Shown here piece after piece: positions 12,177-23,701 of a stretch of DNA of 64,000 nucleotides (position 1 is its first letter; the number at the start of each line of letters is the position of its first letter). The position numbers and the translations under genes are program-made. The notes under the pieces were generated by a model. That model made no database searches and was not told where the DNA came from. It saw only the letters and a list, made by a program, of their open reading frames with translations. Origin of the DNA: Aedes albopictus (taxonomy: Eukaryota; Arthropoda; Insecta; Diptera; Culicidae); NCBI RefSeq assembly GCF_035046485.1, contig NC_085138.1:5765409-5829408 (forward strand). Reading direction: 5' to 3'.

Positions 12177-12363
12177 CTTTTTTTTTCATCTGTTCATATT
12201 AACAAGATTTTTAGTCCTAGGCTAGTTCATCTCGGGTCCCACGCTTTACTTCCCTTCCGAAGCAAGGGCTCATTATTTTATGAGTTTGTCGGGTGTGGGA
12301 TTTGATCCCAGGTCCTCGGCGTGATAGTCAAGTGTTCTAACCATCACACCAGGTCCGCTCCAC
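12177..12363 (-). mobile_element. short tRNA-headed SINE
   Basis: On the minus strand it begins GGAGCGGACCTGGTGTGATG (A-box region), has the B box GGATCAAATCCCA, and ends in an A-rich tail. Direct repeats CGGTACAAAA at 12167-12176 and 12364-12373 mark the insertion site. Confidence 0.82.
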
Positions 12364-13300
12364 CGGTACAAAATTGCCTGAGTTATAGCGGAAAAGTAAT
12401 CAAAATAGAAGCCGCCCTACCGAGATGGTCCACTTCCCTAGTAATAAAAGAACGGATAATTTCCAAACGGTATCCTCAAATTTGAGTGGCCGTCGCTTGA
12501 CCAAATTGAGCTTTGCGCCAAAATACCAATTATGTATCTCCAACCATGTTGATAAGCACGTCAAAAGGACTTTAGCTTTATTTTAAGGGAAAATTGTAAA
12601 ACGGAATTTCCATGACTCCATATAACGTTTACTAGCAGGTTATTGTTTTCAATAAAATTGCAAAAAAAAAACTGACGGAACTAGGATGTTTTGATTCTAA
12701 TCTGACACAACTTGCGTTTCCATTTCATAAACATTGGACTAATTTTGAGCTTTTGTCCACAGTGTTGTCCAATCGGCTGCGGTCAAATCGGTTCGATGGA
12801 AGTAGTCTCAATCAAAATTTGACCCAAAAGTGGATCTTTTAATCATTCATAAATTTCCAGCTGGAACGCGAGAACACTTTTCAATTCAAAACTGATTCTA
12901 CCTGTGTAAACTTCCATCGGGAGATAAAGACTCATGTCCTTGGCTTTTAGACAGCAGTTCCGAGTGACGAAATTTACGCTGGAAAGCGATCAAATCGATT
13001 AATTCGGGGGAAAGAATTAATGAATTGAATTGTTTAATGGTCCACTATTGTATTTTATTAACGTACCGTGAATAGATGTTGCATTAACTCATTTTCTACA
13101 CTTGAATCACTTTTGGGAGAACATACATTAATAGACCCCAGAAAGGCAGCACCATCAACTAGGTGGATTAATCCAGATTTTACCTTCAGGATAGCTTCCC
13201 TCTTAAATAGACAGAAACGACAGGTCCCGGTCCCGTGCTTTAGCCTAGATTTTGCCCCACTGAATTCCCCCAATGAAAACGGAACAAGTTTCCCCCCTCA

Positions 13301-13329
13301 TGACCACGCAGGCAGTCAATGACCTCGCC
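13301..13329 (-). pseudogene. decayed copy of Hrb27C exon-2 start inside intron
   Basis: Starting 15 nt inside the intron on the minus strand, TGGCGAGGTCATTGACTG matches the second coding exon's TGGCGAAGTCATTGACTG (4304-4287) at 17 of 18 bases. After a 4-5 base insertion, GTGGTCATGA matches again. The segment is short, carries the insertion and lies behind the donor, so it is probably not an exon. Confidence 0.7.
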
Positions 13330-13344
13330 AACCACACCACTTAC

Positions 13345-13463
13345 CGTCCAAAGTAGCGCTGAAGGTTCTCCTGCGTCGTTTCCCACGACAGGCCGCCGAC
13401 GAACAGTTTGCCCTTCTCGTGGTCGTCCAATTCCGCCGCGTTCATCTTCTTCGACGGATGCAT
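13345..13463 (-). CDS. Hrb27C: Hrb27C/Hrp48-type hnRNP, first coding exon
   Basis: Encodes the N-terminus and the first half of RRM1: MHPSKKMNAAELDDHEKG, then RNP2 KLFVGGLSW and ETTQENLQRYFGR. The exon ends CG before donor GTAAGT at 13344, so an Arg codon is split 2+1 with the exon at 3225-4308. The joined residues read RYFGRYGEVIDCVVMKNNE, matching the fly Hrb27C RRM1. Two in-frame starts are plausible: Met at 13463 (400 aa) and Met at 13445 (394 aa). Both have A at -3, and the shorter form better matches the fly N-terminus. An open frame continues upstream to 13616 but is Arg-rich and looks like translated 5' UTR. Confidence 0.92.
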
Positions 13464-14140
13464 CCTCCGGCCGAATGCACTAATTTTGCTGCTGCTGGTC
13501 TGGCCACAAACAAACCACGACGCACTTCCCGAAAATCTTCTTCTTCTTCTTTCACACACGCGCGGCGGCAGAGCACTGACTATTCTTCTTCTTCTTCCGC
13601 CAAAATCGCACTTCACTTCTTATGGAGCAGCGAAAATTTTCTCCTCGATTCGAAAAAATGCTCCGCGGATATTTTTATCTCTGTTGCGATAAAACTAACT
13701 TACTTACTGTCTATATTTTATCGGTATCGGCTTCTTTACGTTTCAGTTAATAAAATTATTATACTTAAATCTCTGCTTTAACCTTAATAATGCCTTAAAT
13801 ACTAATTAGAAAACTAAAAAAGTTAAACTTCTTAGAAATCTAAATAACATGTAGGTAGGCTAAGATGAGTGAGTGGATGAGGACTCGGGTATTTTTAGGT
13901 TAGAACGAAAAACTGCACGAAAGCCTGGCGAGCAAGATGGCTACCTCGCACACGTACCAGCCGAAAGGGGAAATTTTTTCTCTACCTCCGCCGTCAGCAA
14001 AACGGGCGCGCGCGTTCGAATACGCACACACATACCAGCACGCACCACGTGTGTGACAGTCGGCGCACACCGAGAGAGACGACGAAGTACAGAAGAGAGA
14101 TAACGGTTTTGTGGGTACATTTTTTATTTTCATCCCCTGA
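13464..14140 (-). promoter_or_regulatory. Hrb27C 5' UTR and promoter-side region
   Basis: Immediately upstream of the first coding exon on the minus strand. It holds GAAGAA runs (13530-13600) and a CpG-rich block around 13930-14090, typical of an insect 5' UTR or broad housekeeping promoter. An AGTAAGTAAG string near 13700 on the minus strand could be the donor of a noncoding exon. No TATA box or start site can be assigned with confidence. Confidence 0.4.
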
Positions 14141-15530
14141 TAAAAAACATCATAAAAATACGATAAATTGTATTGTTACAACACCATTATTTCGAAAAAT
14201 ATTCACCATTAAACGCATTGTAATTTACACAGCACACTCACCATCACCCCTATTGTTCTATACCATTTGGCGAATGGTAAATGGCACTTTTACAATAAAA
14301 AATTGTGGTCGTTATGTATCTTAACCATAAAATTTTGGGCAAATTTTCATACACTTTTTCACAAAAACGATAGAATGTATTGTGTTTTTATGAGACATTT
14401 TTAGGGCAATTTTCAAAAGAAAACAATATATCTTAATGTTTTTTCATTGTTCTTACAATACAAATACAATTAATTGAATGGCGTCAAATGAATCGTTGTT
14501 GCAATAAAAAATACAATAATATTTGTTCCAGTATTTGTTGTTATTTGTAAGCAGTTTTCGCTTTTGAAAATCCATAGAATTTATATTACTCGCTAACATT
14601 TATATCCAGCATTTACGAGCACTAACGGCCGCCAGAATGATATGCACATTTTATGATAAGAATCAAAGACTCTGATCACAAACTTTGTGCTCTGATGTCT
14701 GCCTGGTAAGTATTGCTTGGCAGCTGTTGATAAGATCTATCTTCAATCTTTTCAAATAACTGTTAAATATCACAAGTCAGACCTCAGGTTGTATGATCCA
14801 TACCATAAATCGTTCACAATTCATGTGGCCATTAGTATCTGTAAATGCTGGAGAAAATTGTTACCGAGAAATATGAATTCTTTGGTTTTTCAAAGGCGAA
14901 ATCTGTTTACATAACAACAAATATTATTGCATGTTTATTTTAACATCGGTTCAATTGACCCTATTAAACTAATTGTATTTGTATTGTTATCAATGGTAGT
15001 TTACTATTTACTAGATTCCTTTAATTTATTGGAAAACATTAGAAAAATCTATGTTCATCTTTTTCTTGTCGTAACATCCTCACTTGGCTAAACCTGCTTT
15101 AGCTAGTTTTCTATAAGTACTTCCTCAGTTATTCATTGAGAGGTTCCTCTGCCAACACGGCTTGACGTCTGTTAGTCGTTGAAGTTTTAGCGAATAACAT
15201 TCGATAACCGAAACACCTACTGTACTCAAATTTAAAAAGAAAACTATAAAAAATATGTCAAGTGATTTTGTATTTGATTATACAAACATGATCCAAGCAA
15301 CAATAATATTTATTGTTATTTATTTGTTACGAATTGTTTTTAAGTGTAATTGAGAAATATTGACGATCTTACGCCAAATACGACGCACAGGCAAATAAAA
15401 TTGTCCCACCACAAAATATGCACACCGGTTTCAGCATACATTGGTTGATGTCGCCGCTACAGTTTTCCAGTAACGGAGCGTTATTTTGGGGTGGTGTTTC
15501 GACTAATAGGTTTGTTTATGCACTGTTTCC
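14141..15530. other. intergenic, no gene seen
   Basis: AT-rich sequence between the Hrb27C promoter side and the next recognised repeat. A CCTGATAAAAAAC string at 14136 resembles, inverted, a string near 16750, which could be MITE ends, but the match is too short to call. No coding frame with a recognisable product. Confidence 0.4.
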
Positions 15531-15610
15531 TTTGTTGTTGGATGTGTGAACATTGTGCTGTCAAAGATTGAACATTTGCACGATCGTCGCGAAATCCTTG
15601 CAAAGCTCAA
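15531..15610. repeat. 80-bp dispersed repeat, copy 1
   Basis: TTTGTTGTTGGATGTGTGAA through GCGAAATCCTTGCAAAGCTC recurs almost unchanged at 43986-44065. The parent element is unknown. Confidence 0.7.
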
Positions 15611-15837
15611 TAAACTCTTTTTTATTAAAAAGTCCATGAGAACTTTGCAGGCACTTTTGCAACTATATAAATAAAAACAACTTAAATTAATTTTTACTGA
15701 TAGTATTGCGCGCAAACCCCAAAATTTTATTGTGCCTTGCAAGATAAATCCGCGAAACGCGTTTGTCTTCTTCTTTTCCATCATGTTGCAAAAATATGAC
15801 CGCACCACTATGAGCGATCTGATGGTCAGAAAATCTG

Positions 15838-16234
15838 CATGCGGCGCTTATATCAAATCCACATGAGGCTGCGGCGATATAGCCGCGAGGAGATGCACGC
15901 GATACAGACGCAATGTGGAAATGGAAAAGATGAAGCCGCATCCCCCTGCAGCATCACTAAATAACATCCCGATTATTAAACACAAAGCCGACGAGGTGAT
16001 GCGTATGCGAATTTGAATCAATGTCGCGATAAATATTATTACGATTTCTGGCCAGTGGCCACCTGAGTTGCCATTGTGTAAACTTTTATTTTGATATGAA
16101 CGGCCTGAAGGCTGCTGCGATGCTGCTGGGTGGGTGACAGTATCTGTTCGATTTTGACATTGCGTCTGTATCGCGGGAATCTCCTCGCGGGCATATCGCC
16201 GCCGCCCAATGTGGATTTATTATGAGCGCCGCAA
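15838..16234. mobile_element. fold-back element
   Basis: Arms 15838-15918 and 16158-16234 are inverted: GCGGCGCTTATATCAAATCC pairs with GGATTTATTATGAGCGCCGC, and CGATACAGACGCAATGTGG with CATTGCGTCTGTATCG. Both arms are GC-rich against the surroundings. The outer boundary is not resolved. Sequence 16235-17436 holds nothing I recognise. Confidence 0.6.
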
Positions 16235-17436
16235 TATTCCCACCTTTGGGTTTCCGCGCCGAAGACCCAGCACCAGATTCGGCGACAAAGAGATTTGACA
16301 GCAGTCGCCGGACAGTTGGCAATCCTGATATTTGACGGCGGTCATCCGTTAGCTGTTGGAGTGGATTGTTGTCATGCAAATAGAGCATTTCGCTGAAAAT
16401 GCATGTGTATTTTGTTATTGTTGACAGATTTTTTTCTGTGTTAGTGTGAGATATAGCGATTTGCTGTATCGCGTAAGCTTTCGCTGGGAGAAAACGTCAT
16501 ATAACTCAGCGAGGCAAAGAAAATTTTCAATGAAAAATGCAATAACTTTAAATTATTATAGAACTATTGAAAAACAATCGAATCAATTAGTCACTAAAAA
16601 GCTAATGTTCACTTATTGTACAAACTATATGGGCTTGATTTCTATTGTAAAAAGTAACAATATATCTACTATGTGTTTTATTGTGAACAATAAAACCAGT
16701 CATATGTTAATAATATTCACCATGTAATGAATGGTATTTTTTTATCCGGGTCTTCATTGTTCGTAAAAGTGTTTGCCTCGGATAAATTTATTGAATGATT
16801 AAAAATGATGAATGATTTTGAAATAAGTTGGCAAAATTCAAACCAAGCCGTGCATTGGTGTTGGTAACTTGGCAATTTGAGTCAGTTTTTTGATACATAG
16901 ATGTCACTGTATTTTCATTGTTGCGCTTTTGATTATCGTTTTCCGCAAAAAGAGGGCAGAATGTCTTTTTTCGTATCATAAAAATTTAATCACAAACAAA
17001 ATTAAATTCTTTAAAAAAATTGTAATGATGAAAATTTTTAATCTTAACTCTCTAATACCATTTTTTTTTATTTTGATACAAATATCATTTTACGTCATCT
17101 AAAATCGAATTGAACATGTTTTGGAAGGTTATTCTTTTTAAATCGTGATTTGATGAATAAATTATGGTTTTTGATTTTTCTAATTTTGTTTTTGAATATT
17201 CCTGCATTGCTATATTTTTCCAGAAAGACTTTTTAGGATACCGATTGTTTAGATGAAAACTTCGACGAAACATTTTATTTTTAAGGATAATCTTAGTTTT
17301 TGTGCAATTTTGAGGAATATAATGTAGGCGTATACTCAACTCCTCTTAAATTATGATAGATAGATAGATGGTAGCATTAATCTGAAAAGCATTGAATAAA
17401 ACGTTTTCTTTATTGAAAATAAGGAATAGAACATAT

Positions 17437-17773
17437 CGGTGAAGTACTAGATTTGTAGTAATGAGCTGAATTTTAGTATGGTGAGAAGGTCAATTCTCCG
17501 TTTATGCAATGAAATGGTGCAAAAAACGTGGGCATTATGATTCATTGCCTAATTTGATGCTGTTTGAGCAAAACGTTGGGCAACAGTGTTATTGTTTTCT
17601 CCATTTCTTGCAACATAAACAACATAGTTATCCAAAGTTTTGCTCATAAACATCAAATTAGACAAGGAATCATAATACCCACGCTTTTTGCATCATTTCA
17701 TTGCAGAAACGGAGAATTGACCTTCTCACCATACTAAAATTCAGCTCATTACTACAAATCTAGTACTACACCG
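17437..17773. mobile_element. palindromic MITE (AGTACTAGATTTG ends), copy 1
   Basis: Left arm CGGTGAAGTACTAGATTTGT and right arm are inverted for about 100 bp, with a short spacer. A diverged copy lies at 45446-46029. Confidence 0.75.
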
Positions 17774-17930
17774 AACATGCCCCATTGAAAAATCACTGCG
17801 AAGAGGAAGCACATTTTTGGTGGAATCATACAGCGTACAGCTCACGCATTGTATCACATGTAATAAGTGAATACGTCAAATGAACGCCTGGTTTATCGTA
17901 TATAGAATCGATCAACCGAATAATATCTAG

Positions 17931-18479
17931 ATTGAGTTTAAATAAGGGCGAAAGTAACATGAGAGAGTTCTCTTCATCAACTCTCTCTTCTTCAAATTAA
18001 AGTGATAAGACGCAAGTATGGTTGCACTTTTTGGTCATAAATCGCTAGGTTGCAATGCAATCTAGCGTCTAAGTGTAAATAAGTTTGATTGAATATGCAT
18101 CTTGTCACTTTAATCACAGAGAACAGACATCCAGGCTAGAACAAATTTCATTCGGAGAGTTGTGTAAGGATTTGAATCTTTACTTGAGTAAGGTTGCAAA
18201 CCAATACACGATGACAACACTAACGCCACCGAACACCATATTGCCACAGTCAGTGGTGAATTGAAACATTTCAAGTGGTGAATTTAATTAGTATGGGAAA
18301 TTACCCGATTGCAGCGCCACGCTATTGCCACTTGTGTTGCCGATTTCAAATGGCCGTTAAATTCATTACACAGTTTCGGAACTGGACTTGGATGTCTGTT
18401 CTCTGTGCTTTAATTTGCAGAAGAGAGAGTCGATGAAGAGAACTCTCTCATGTTACTTTCGCCCTTATTTAAACTCAAT
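17931..18479. mobile_element. fold-back MITE with ~70-bp arms
   Basis: ATTGAGTTTAAATAAGGGCG at the left pairs with CGCCCTTATTTAAACTCAAT at the right. The arms continue through a GAGAGAGTTCTCTTCATC block and a CAGACATCCAG / TGGATGTCTG block. No ORF. Confidence 0.75.
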
Positions 18480-18609
18480 CCAAAATATTATTTGGCATTA
18501 TTTGTGATGACACCTATCAAATTTACGTAATTTGTTGTTACCTTGAATTGAATCATGTTTTATCTTAATTTGAATTAGTAATTGGGGCCGAGCTTCCAAT
18601 GTGATTCAA

Positions 18610-18837
18610 TATTGACTGGTTTGCTGAATATGATACACCGCGCGGCCTTTGTAATGTTCCAAACGCGCATTTGCACGAAATTCCACGCGGCAAATCCTCT
18701 TGGAAAGGAACAACCGCACTTGAGGAAACGCCGCAATGTTATCTCCCATAAGAATTGAGTAAAAGGGGAGCAAAAAACGCGGCTGTTCCTTTCCTCAGGG
18801 ATTTGCCGCGTGTACTTTTGGGCAAATGCGCTAATAT
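18610..18837. repeat. 228-bp perfect inverted repeat, left arm
   Basis: Reverse complement of 21739-21966 with no mismatch that I could find. Each arm contains its own fold-back core between GCGCATTTGC and GCAAATGCGC, about 166 bp, plus about 55 bp of shared flank. Homology stops abruptly on both sides. Confidence 0.88.
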
Positions 18838-19098
18838 AAAATAAAAGATACATTTAGGTCGAAAAATCGGGACAACGTTGAAATCCCAAACGTTTTGACC
18901 GTACCAAGATTCCTTTTGCCCACTGTTTGCCATTCATAAACACACTGGTGCGGCTGTGTTTGTGTCGAAACAAACTGCACGAAACTGTTTGACAGCGAGC
19001 TGCCCGATGCAAAAGGCTGCCGGAGGTAAAATTTCCCTTTCGAGAGGGCACTGCGAGCGTGCGTGCGCACTGGCGCTCTCTGGACGTCGGAAGTAGAA

Positions 19099-19210
19099 GG
19101 GGGCGTCCATAAATGACGTAGCTTTTTAGGGGGGAGGGGGGTGTTTGTGATTTTGTGACGAAGTGTGACGATAGGGGGGTAGGGGTTTATGATATGCTAC
19201 GTAGCTTTCT
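19099..19210. mobile_element. partial MITE, GTCCATAAATGACGTAGC end
   Basis: Begins GGGGGCGTCCATAAATGACG, then G-runs and a GTGACGAAGTGTGACGA block. Its matching opposite end is found only at 21545-21595, so it is truncated or split by the intervening array. Sequence 19211-19727 has nothing recognised. Confidence 0.6.
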
Positions 19211-19727
19211 ATTAAGTCTATTGGAAAAGTATTTCGTACTTAATAAATTTTTTACTTGCATTAAATATCATTATCTAGTAATTCGAAAAAAAATATATTG
19301 CATGAATTATTTTTTTTTCATTCACATCAATGTAAATAACCAATAATAAAGATTAAAGGCAACCTCATTGACCAATCCAAATTCCTATGTGGTAGTGGTT
19401 TGTGTTCAGATTTCCCGTGTTAATCTATCTGTAAGAACTTTGTAAACATCTTTTGTTCTCACGTATATGGATAGGCTTGCATTAGGTTTCGTGAGACATT
19501 TTTTGGACAACTCAATTTCATAAGACATGCACCTATCGGACGCAACAACTGTATCTGAGAAAATGGTGTTGAAATCACGCGTAAATAATAATGTTTTGTG
19601 TTTGCAGACAAAAATCAATTTCACTCATGCTTCTCACGACCAATAGTTTGTTGCTTGCTATACAGCACTGCATGCCGCTAAGGTTGCAAAGGATTTTTTT
19701 TTTAAGTTTTTGGCATTATAGCATTAT

Positions 19728-21115
19728 TCCAGGAGCTCTTTTCTACAGGATTTCCTCGAAGAATTCCTTCAACAAATTCTTAAGGAGCTCCTCTAGCAGC
19801 TTTGTAAGGAATTTCTCATGGTATTCTTTATAGGTTTCCCCAACAGGAAAAGGATAACATTTCCACAGTAAATCCTACTGGGTATCCCAAAAAAAAAAAG
19901 ACTTCTGAAAACATTCCAAAAGGATCTGGAGGAATCTCAGAAGGAACTTCCAGAAGAATTTCAGAAGGAACTCCTGGAGGAATTTGGAAAGGAAATCATA
20001 GTGAAATTTCAAAAGAAACTCCGTGAGGAGTTCTTTGAGTAGTTCTAGATGGAACATTCGGAGAAATCTTGAATAAACTCCTGGAAGAGTCTCAGAAGGA
20101 AATATTTTTAATTGATTGATTGATTTGTCTTTATTAAAGAGGATTAGATTTCTCAGAAGGAACTCCTGGATCAACTTCTGAAGAATACACGGAAGAAATT
20201 TTTGAAAGAATCCCAGAAGGAATCTCTGAAGGAATCCCGAATGTAACTTTTAGGGAATCCCGGAAGATTATCTGGACATAACTCCTGTTGAAATCTGAGA
20301 AAGAAAATCCTGGAGGAATTCCAGAAGGAACAATGGGAGGAATCCGTGAAGGAATTCCTCGCGGAATTCTAAGAGAATGGAGGGATGGCGGAAAAAGTTC
20401 CTGGAGGAGTCCCGGGAAAAAATCCTGGATAAATCGTAGAAGGAAGTGCTCGAGGAATTCCAGAAGAATCCAGGAAGGAATATCTGATCCTTAATCTTAG
20501 AAAGAAGTTCTCGAGAAATTCCTGAAAGAATCCGAAAAAGAACTCCTGGAGGAATCCCAGAAGCAATTCCTGGGAGGGCTTTTAAAGACCGGTGGGGTTT
20601 CCTGCCGAGATTTCGGAATGAATATCATAATGAATTACTGAAGAATATCAAGAAGGAACTCCTGGAGGAATCCCGAAAGGAGCTTCTTTGGGAAACACAA
20701 AAAGAAGTTCTGATGGTATCTCAAAAAAAATAATACGGTTAAAATCCAGGAAGAGATGTCCGAAGAAACTGCTGGTGAAAGAGAGGAGAAGAAAACCTTG
20801 AAAGAACTCTTGAAGGAAACCATGGGTTAACTTTTAGAAAAACATTAGAAAATAAACTGCTGGAGCAATCTCAGAAGGAACGTTTGGAGGAATGTAAGAA
20901 GGAACTCCGGAAGAGAATATTGGAGAGATCTCTGAAAGAACCTCTGAAGGAATACAATAAGGAGGAATTTTCAAAGGCAATTCTTGGAGAAATCCCAGAA
21001 GGATATCCTGAAGGAATTAAAAAGGGAGAAATTCTCAAAACGGGATTCCCAAAAAAAGAACTCCTTGAGGAATTACAAAATGAACTGCTGTAAGAGTTTT
21101 AGAAGAAACTCCTGC
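19728..21115. repeat. 12-bp-unit minisatellite array (A)
   Basis: Irregular tandem repeats of a 12-bp TTCCTGGAGGAA-like unit, with spacings of 12, 15 and more. About 19728-19840 is in the opposite orientation to the rest. GAATTC and GGAA/TTCC cores recur every 12-15 bp. Open frames here encode (F/L)(L/E)E-type repeats and are not genes. Confidence 0.85.
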
Positions 21116-21448
21116 AGGGTCCTTCAAATGTCGTGGTGAATTTTATTCAAATGAAACCAATGTGATATTTTGAAGAGATTTATTAGTGAGCAAACTAATA
21201 TCTTCGGAAGAGCTCAGGCTAATACGATATTGGGAGCATCAATTTCCTGTTCTTCGGCATCAAGCAGAACGATGGGTGGTTTATTGAGAAATTCGCTTTG
21301 GTGATAATCTCCACTGGTTGCACCTATGGTCTTGATGTCGGCGATCCGATCCTGGCAGTCGGTAATGTTATTTTGCTATTGTTGTTTTTTCATAATATTC
21401 TATAAACACGAAATCAGAGCTAAATTTGATTTTTTTTTTGTTTTTTGA

Positions 21449-21597
21449 CATGAATTTTTTTAGGGGGGGGGGGATGTTAAAAAAGCTACGTCATTTATAG
21501 AGGGGGGTATCTGAATATGTGACGAAATGCTACGAGGGGGGAGGGGGGTATTAAAAATCGCTTTAAAAAAGCTACGTCATTTATGGACGACCCCAAA
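21449..21597. mobile_element. partial MITE, right end of GACGTAGC type
   Basis: Ends AGCTACGTCATTTATGGACG followed by ACCCC, the inverted partner of the end at 19099. A second internal AGCTACGTCATTTATAG lies at about 21485. Sequence 21116-21448 is without a recognised gene. Confidence 0.6.
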
Positions 21598-21738
21598 CTA
21601 TGTGGTTGGTTGAAAATTTCCCCCCCAACCAAACACAAAGATGAATGAAAGCGCGCAAAAGTGCGATGAATGAAATTGAATGAGGTAACTGTAAATGTGC
21701 GTAAATCGTCAGTTCAAATGGTCGGGAAGCTGGTTTTA

Positions 21739-21966
21739 ATATTAGCGCATTTGCCCAAAAGTACACGCGGCAAATCCCTGAGGAAAGGAACAGCCGCGTT
21801 TTTTGCTCCCCTTTTACTCAATTCTTATGGGAGATAACATTGCGGCGTTTCCTCAAGTGCGGTTGTTCCTTTCCAAGAGGATTTGCCGCGTGGAATTTCG
21901 TGCAAATGCGCGTTTGGAACATTACAAAGGCCGCGCGGTGTATCATATTCAGCAAACCAGTCAATA
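21739..21966. repeat. 228-bp perfect inverted repeat, right arm
   Basis: Inverted partner of 18610-18837; the two copies are separated by about 2.9 kb that includes a minisatellite array and two partial MITE ends. Zero divergence means recent duplication or conversion between the arms. Confidence 0.88.
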
Positions 21967-22028
21967 AATTGAAGCCGGAATTATGGGACGTCGTGTTATT
22001 TTTCCTATCTTGTCTCTCTTTCTAACAA

Positions 22029-22194
22029 GGGAACGTCCATAAATTACGTCACGCTTTTAGGGGGGAGGGGGGGTTCAGTAATGTGTGACAACCCATACAA
22101 AAATTTCAGAGATCTCATACAAAAAGTGTGACATAGGAGGGGGGGGGGGTTGAAAATGGGAAATTTTTGCGTGACGTAATTTATGGACGCTCCC
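22029..22194. mobile_element. 166-bp MITE with CAA duplication
   Basis: GGGAACGTCCATAAATTACG at the left and CGTAATTTATGGACGCTCCC at the right are inverted. CAA flanks both sides (22026-22028, 22195-22197). PIF/Harbinger-like by its 3-bp site and G-rich ends. Confidence 0.82.
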
Positions 22195-22286
22195 CAATTT
22201 GCCTCGTGATTTTAAAGACGGTAATCTCGAGTTCTATCGCACTGAATAAGCTGAAAACCAATCAGCATATGCATTGCAAGTGAGCA

Positions 22287-22440
22287 TGGGCCTCTGTACG
22301 AATTTGCCCTGTCCTGCTCACTCCCACAGAAAATTTGAAAACACCGCGCACAGTAAAAGTCACATTTGACTTTTACTGTGCGAACTGTTTTCGAACTTTC
22401 TGTGGGAGTGAGCAGTACGCCAGATTCGTGCAGAGGCTCA
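22287..22440. mobile_element. palindromic MITE with ~75-bp arms
   Basis: CTGCTCACTCCCACAGAAA in the left arm pairs with TTTCTGTGGGAGTGAGCAG in the right. The arms meet at AGTCACATTTGACT, giving an almost uninterrupted hairpin. Confidence 0.75.
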
Positions 22441-22500
22441 TACACAATGATCGGTTATTATTGCAAACATGAAGTAGAATCTGAGATTACCATCTTCTTA

Positions 22501-22881
22501 CACGGAGAAATCAAATTACCTAATTTTTGGGTCGATTTTACTCAAAGCTGAGTATATCGAATAAACTAGTTACCCAAAATTAGGTTGTTTTCCCTCTTTC
22601 CCGCACCGATGTTGTCAAAAACAAACATAGATGCATCTACCCAACGGGGGTCCTTGAGCCCAATAAGCCAATTTTGGGTAAATGCAGGTTTACTCAAATT
22701 TGGGTTGAATGAGGGGGGGGTCTTGGGTTGAATTTACCTACTCTTAAGTAAATGTTTTTGCTGGAGGTGAAGGCAATTTACCTAGTGTGAGTTTAATCGA
22801 TTTACTCAAATTTGGCTTATTGGGCCGAACTATGGGATTGCGTCAAAAGAACTCAATTTTGGGTAGTTTGGCGGTTCCGTG
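22501..22881. mobile_element. TA-flanked MITE with ACCCAAA repeats
   Basis: Ends CACGGAGAAATC and (inverted) CACGGAACCGCC, with TA on both sides (22499-22500, 22882-22883). The interior carries repeated TTTACTCAAATTTGGGT motifs in both orientations. Confidence 0.65.
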
Positions 22882-23023
22882 TAGTAGCGACCGAGCAATG
22901 GCGGATACTTCCTCAACCGTCCAGTTCGCCCTTAAACGGTGAAATTTTTGTTGGAATACACAGTAGAGCATATGCACGAGAAACATTAAACTTCGCAGCT
23001 GCTTTATTGATATTCTTTTACAT

Positions 23024-23292
23024 AGCGTAAAATGTCATAGAAAAGTATTAAGGTGAATATAAAACGAAGCCACACCTCGAATTTTCAAAAGCACAAATCT
23101 GAAGAACCAAATATAATATCGCGCTGAAAAGTTGATCGATTGGTCACCTACCGGTGGTGACCAATCGATCAAGTTTTCAGCGCGATCCGTCATTTGGTTC
23201 CTTAGATTTGTGCTTTTGGAAATTCGAGGTGTGGCTTCGTTCTATATTCACCTTAAATATAGTTAAATATTTTTCTATGACATTTTACGCTA
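23024..23292. mobile_element. long-hairpin MITE (~130-bp arms)
   Basis: AGCGTAAAATGTCATAG at the left pairs with CTATGACATTTTACGCT at the right, and pairing continues to the centre CACCTACCGGTGGTG. Diverged pieces of one arm recur at about 30760-30805 and 51030-51120. Confidence 0.8.
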
Positions 23293-23448
23293 CTTAAAAT
23301 TTTTATTCTACAATGATTCATGATTTAGATTTACGAGAAAAGATACATTCAGCTCCACAGAATCATTCTGTGGGCAAATATAGTCTTTTACGAAATCGCT
23401 CCTTATAGATAATAAGCTCCTGTTTCTAATGTACATGAAAGTTAGAGT

Positions 23449-23701
23449 CACAGACAAACAGACGTAACGCCTTGAACGATTTTCATGGAAATCCATCGCC
23501 TAGTACACACTACCTTCACCTGGTGGAAAAGTTGCACGAATCACTGTGTTGTGCAATATCGTCAACAGAAGGCGCTAGTGTGAAACGTCAAACGCATACA
23601 GAAACGATGCGGTTGTGAAAGCCACAACTATGAAAATTTAAAATGATCGTTAAAAGCGTGGTCGATGGAAATTTCGCAAATGTTACGTCTGTTTGTCTGT
23701 G
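23449..23701. mobile_element. MITE, CACAGACAAACAGACGTAAC family, copy 1
   Basis: Perfect 20-bp inverted ends CACAGACAAACAGACGTAAC. The interior has GAAGGCGCTAGTGTGAAACG. Copies at 36140-36390 (opposite orientation) and single-end fragments at 23730-23755 and 54543 share the end. Sequence 23756-24100 has no gene. Confidence 0.85.

Larger units (their letters stand above)
4309..13344 (-). other. 9.0-kb Hrb27C intron crowded with transposons
   Basis: The intron runs from donor CG|GTAAGT (13344) to acceptor CAACAG|G (4309), read on the minus strand. It holds at least two hAT MITEs, two 3-bp-TSD MITEs, three TA or 4-bp-TSD elements, a long palindromic MITE and three SINE copies, each listed separately. 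Stretches 5367-6875, 7556-8040, 10240-10482, 10651-11064 and 12374-13300 are AT-rich with no gene or element that I can recognise. No coding exon was found inside it. Confidence 0.88.

Noticed and set aside
14136..16755. Possible large element with CCTGATAAAAAAC-type ends
   Set aside because: Only about 12 matching bases and no target duplication; too weak to call.
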